From positions 1 to 9,030 of the forward strand of contig JAGLFE010000047.1 in assembly GCA_023144675.1 (NCBI GenBank): a stretch of 9,030 nt of DNA, written 5' to 3'. The notes beneath the pieces are model-generated. The model saw nothing but the letters and a program-made list of their open reading frames with translations. It was not told the origin of the DNA and made no database searches. Positions 8,307 to 9,030 of the stretch are shown here, in pieces; positions within the stretch are counted from its first letter, which is position 1, and the number at the start of each line of letters is the position of its first letter. Position numbers and translations under genes: made by a program. This DNA is from Thiomargarita sp. (GTDB lineage: Bacteria > Pseudomonadota > Gammaproteobacteria > Beggiatoales > Beggiatoaceae).

Positions 8307-8333
8307 TTGTCAAAATCAGGAAGTATTTATAAT
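8307..8333 (+). promoter_or_regulatory. Possible distal sigma-70 promoter for the DUF697 gene
   Basis: TTGTCA (8307-8312, five of six matches to the -35 consensus) and a perfect TATAAT (8328-8333) are 15 bases apart, slightly short of the ideal 17. TAATAA at 8330-8335 would give a 17-base spacer. A transcript from here would have a leader of about 120 bases. Confidence 0.35.
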
Positions 8334-8390
8334 AAAATTTATTTCATTTAATGAACCGCAATTTTTGTTTATAATTATTTCCAAAAAATA

Positions 8391-8417
8391 TATAAATATG
8401 CGCTAGACTATAAATAT
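8391..8417. repeat. Direct repeat TATAAATAT, 18 bases apart
   Basis: The 9-base unit occurs at 8391-8399 and 8409-8417, starts 18 bases apart, and the second copy runs into the palindrome TAAATATTTA (8411-8420). It overlaps the proximal promoter candidate of the DUF697 gene, as a regulator site might. Confidence 0.35.
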
Positions 8418-8431
8418 TTAGATTTTATAAT
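8404..8431 (+). promoter_or_regulatory. Possible proximal sigma-70 promoter for the DUF697 gene
   Basis: TAGACT (8404-8409, four of six matches to the -35 consensus) and a perfect TATAAT (8426-8431) are separated by 16 bases. Transcription would begin near 8438, just ahead of the Shine-Dalgarno GAGG at 8446-8449, giving a short leader of about 20 bases. Confidence 0.4.
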
Positions 8432-8458
8432 TATCATTAAAATTCGAGGCTATGATTT

Positions 8459-8965
8459 ATGTCAACAAATGAAACTACTGATGAAACACAACAAGAAGAA
8501 CTTACTATTAAAGAGAAGGTTAAAAGGATTACAGAAGCGCATGATATTGTTGGTATGTATTCAAGCGGGGCAATGATTGCTGGTTTAATTCCTTTACCAA
8601 TTATTGATATGGCGGCACTAACTGGCGTTCAACTTAAAATGTTGCATAGCCTTTCTGAACAATATGAGGTTGAGTTTTCAAAAGATTTGGCTAAACCTAT
8701 AATTGCGGCTTTATTGGGAGGTGCATTGCCTATAACAGCAGCAGGATCAATGGCAAGTGCGATTAAAATAATACCTTTTATTGGGCAAGCGGCAGGTATG
8801 GTTAGTATGTCATTATTAGGTAGTGCCGCTACTTATGCCGTGGGAAAGGTATTTATTGAACATTTTGAATCGGGTGGTAGCTTTTTAACTTTTGATCCAC
8901 AGCAAATGCAGGAAAAATTTAAAAAGCACTTAGAAGAAGCTAAAAAAACTACAACTAATTCATAA
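8459..8965 (+). CDS. DUF697 (YcjF-like) small integral membrane protein
   Basis: The molecular function is not established. The 168 residues show: a charged, Glu/Thr-rich N-terminal tail (1-23) with no signal peptide; the DUF697 core from about 28 to 110, recognised from MYSSGAMIAGLIPLPIIDMA and the following TGVQLKMLHSL; a second hydrophobic stretch at about 80-133, rich in Gly, Ala and Ser (LLGGALPITAAGSMAS, then IIPFIGQAAGMVSM); and a Lys/Glu-rich, probably helical tail (148-163). Asp 50 and Lys 60 sit inside the first hydrophobic block. DUF697 is also found in YcjF and next to or fused with P-loop GTPases, but here it stands alone with no GTPase in the window. The ATG at 8459 has GAGG nine bases upstream. 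A terminator follows, so it is probably a one-gene unit. Family call is firm; role is open. Confidence 0.88.
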   Translation: MSTNETTDETQQEELTIKEKVKRITEAHDIVGMYSSGAMIAGLIPLPIIDMAALTGVQLKMLHSLSEQYEVEFSKDLAKPIIAALLGGALPITAAGSMASAIKIIPFIGQAAGMVSMSLLGSAATYAVGKVFIEHFESGGSFLTFDPQQMQEKFKKHLEEAKKTTTNS

Positions 8966-8987
8966 AATTAATTAGTAGTTCTTTATT

Positions 8988-9022
8988 AAACCTGTTATTT
9001 AATAACTTGACAGGTTTTTTTT
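8988..9022 (+). terminator. Rho-independent terminator of the DUF697 gene
   Basis: The arms AAACCTGT (8988-8995) and ACAGGTTT (9010-9017) are exact complements around a 14-base loop, and a run of eight T covers 9015-9022. The stem begins 22 bases after the stop codon. The loop contains most of a smaller palindrome, GTTATTTAATAAC (8994-9006), which could compete weakly with the main stem. Only three A precede the stem, so it should act on the plus strand only. Confidence 0.85.
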
Positions 9023-9030
9023 AGAATTTA

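Larger units (their letters stand above)
8114..8458. other. Divergent intergenic region, very AT-rich, with promoter-like elements
   Basis: The 345 bases separate the minus-strand ABC gene from the plus-strand DUF697 gene and must hold both promoters. No open reading frame or RNA gene is recognised. Contents: inverted repeat TTAAAATA/TATTTTAA (8156-8163, 8172-8179); inverted repeat AAAATAAA/TTTATTTT (8210-8217, 8221-8228); plus-strand promoter candidates near 8307-8333 and 8404-8431; an isolated TATAAT at 8370-8375 without a good -35; and a direct repeat TATAAATAT (8391-8399, 8409-8417). For the minus strand there is a perfect TTGACA reading from 8313 to 8308, but the -10 candidates at proper spacing are poor. 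Confidence 0.7.

Noticed and set aside
8426..8443. Fur-box-like run of three ATAAT-type hexamers over the proximal -10
   Set aside because: About 13 of 18 positions fit, but in DNA this AT-rich such a match is expected by chance and no iron-related gene is nearby.
8452..8472. Tiny ATG-started frame overlapping the DUF697 start, as a possible leader peptide
   Set aside because: Only six codons, with the Shine-Dalgarno just two bases before its ATG; the spacing suits the ATG at 8459.
8954..8976. Hairpin ACTAATT/AATTAGT around the DUF697 stop codon as a terminator
   Set aside because: The stem is nearly all A-T and no T-run follows; the stem at 8988-9017 is far better.
1..9030. CRISPR array, tRNA, rRNA, insertion sequence or phage attachment site
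   Set aside because: I saw no regularly spaced repeats, no tRNA- or rRNA-like stretches, and no transposase or integrase in any frame.

Overview
The window is AT-rich DNA (roughly two thirds A+T by eye) with closely packed genes. The proteins point to a gammaproteobacterium: a homodimeric-type AceE followed directly by AceF, a very large (about 1,600-residue) NAD-dependent glutamate dehydrogenase, and a small DUF697 membrane protein. Low G+C and a free-standing DUF697 protein would fit an AT-rich sulfur-oxidising or Thiotrichales-like lineage. That placement is a guess from protein style, and nothing in the window fixes the genus.

Layout: (1) 1-1014, the C-terminal third of pyruvate dehydrogenase E1 (aceE), cut by the left edge. 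(2) 1034-2350, aceF, the dihydrolipoamide acetyltransferase, with one lipoyl domain; it is 19 bases behind aceE and clearly in the same operon. (3) 2351-2534, a gap with a perfect TATAAT box, two hairpins and a short direct repeat. (4) 2535-7394, the large NAD-glutamate dehydrogenase, intact. (5) 7391-8113 on the minus strand, an ABC transporter ATPase that converges on the dehydrogenase gene; the two stop codons share the palindrome TTAA. (6) 8114-8458, a very AT-rich divergent intergenic region with several promoter-like hexamers and short inverted and direct repeats. (7) 8459-8965, a DUF697 integral membrane protein, closed by a good rho-independent terminator at 8988-9022.

Function: aceE and aceF make two of the three subunits of the pyruvate dehydrogenase complex, which turns pyruvate into acetyl-CoA. 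The third subunit (lpd, E3) is not seen here; the next gene is instead the catabolic glutamate dehydrogenase, which feeds 2-oxoglutarate into the TCA cycle. The first three genes are therefore central carbon and nitrogen metabolism. The ABC ATPase and the DUF697 protein are single genes with no visible partner in the window.

I looked for an undescribed system and did not find one. This is mostly ordinary housekeeping sequence. The points most worth a second look are the stand-alone DUF697 gene with its repeat-rich promoter region, the ABC ATPase without a permease, and the fully overlapped convergent gene ends at 7391-7394.
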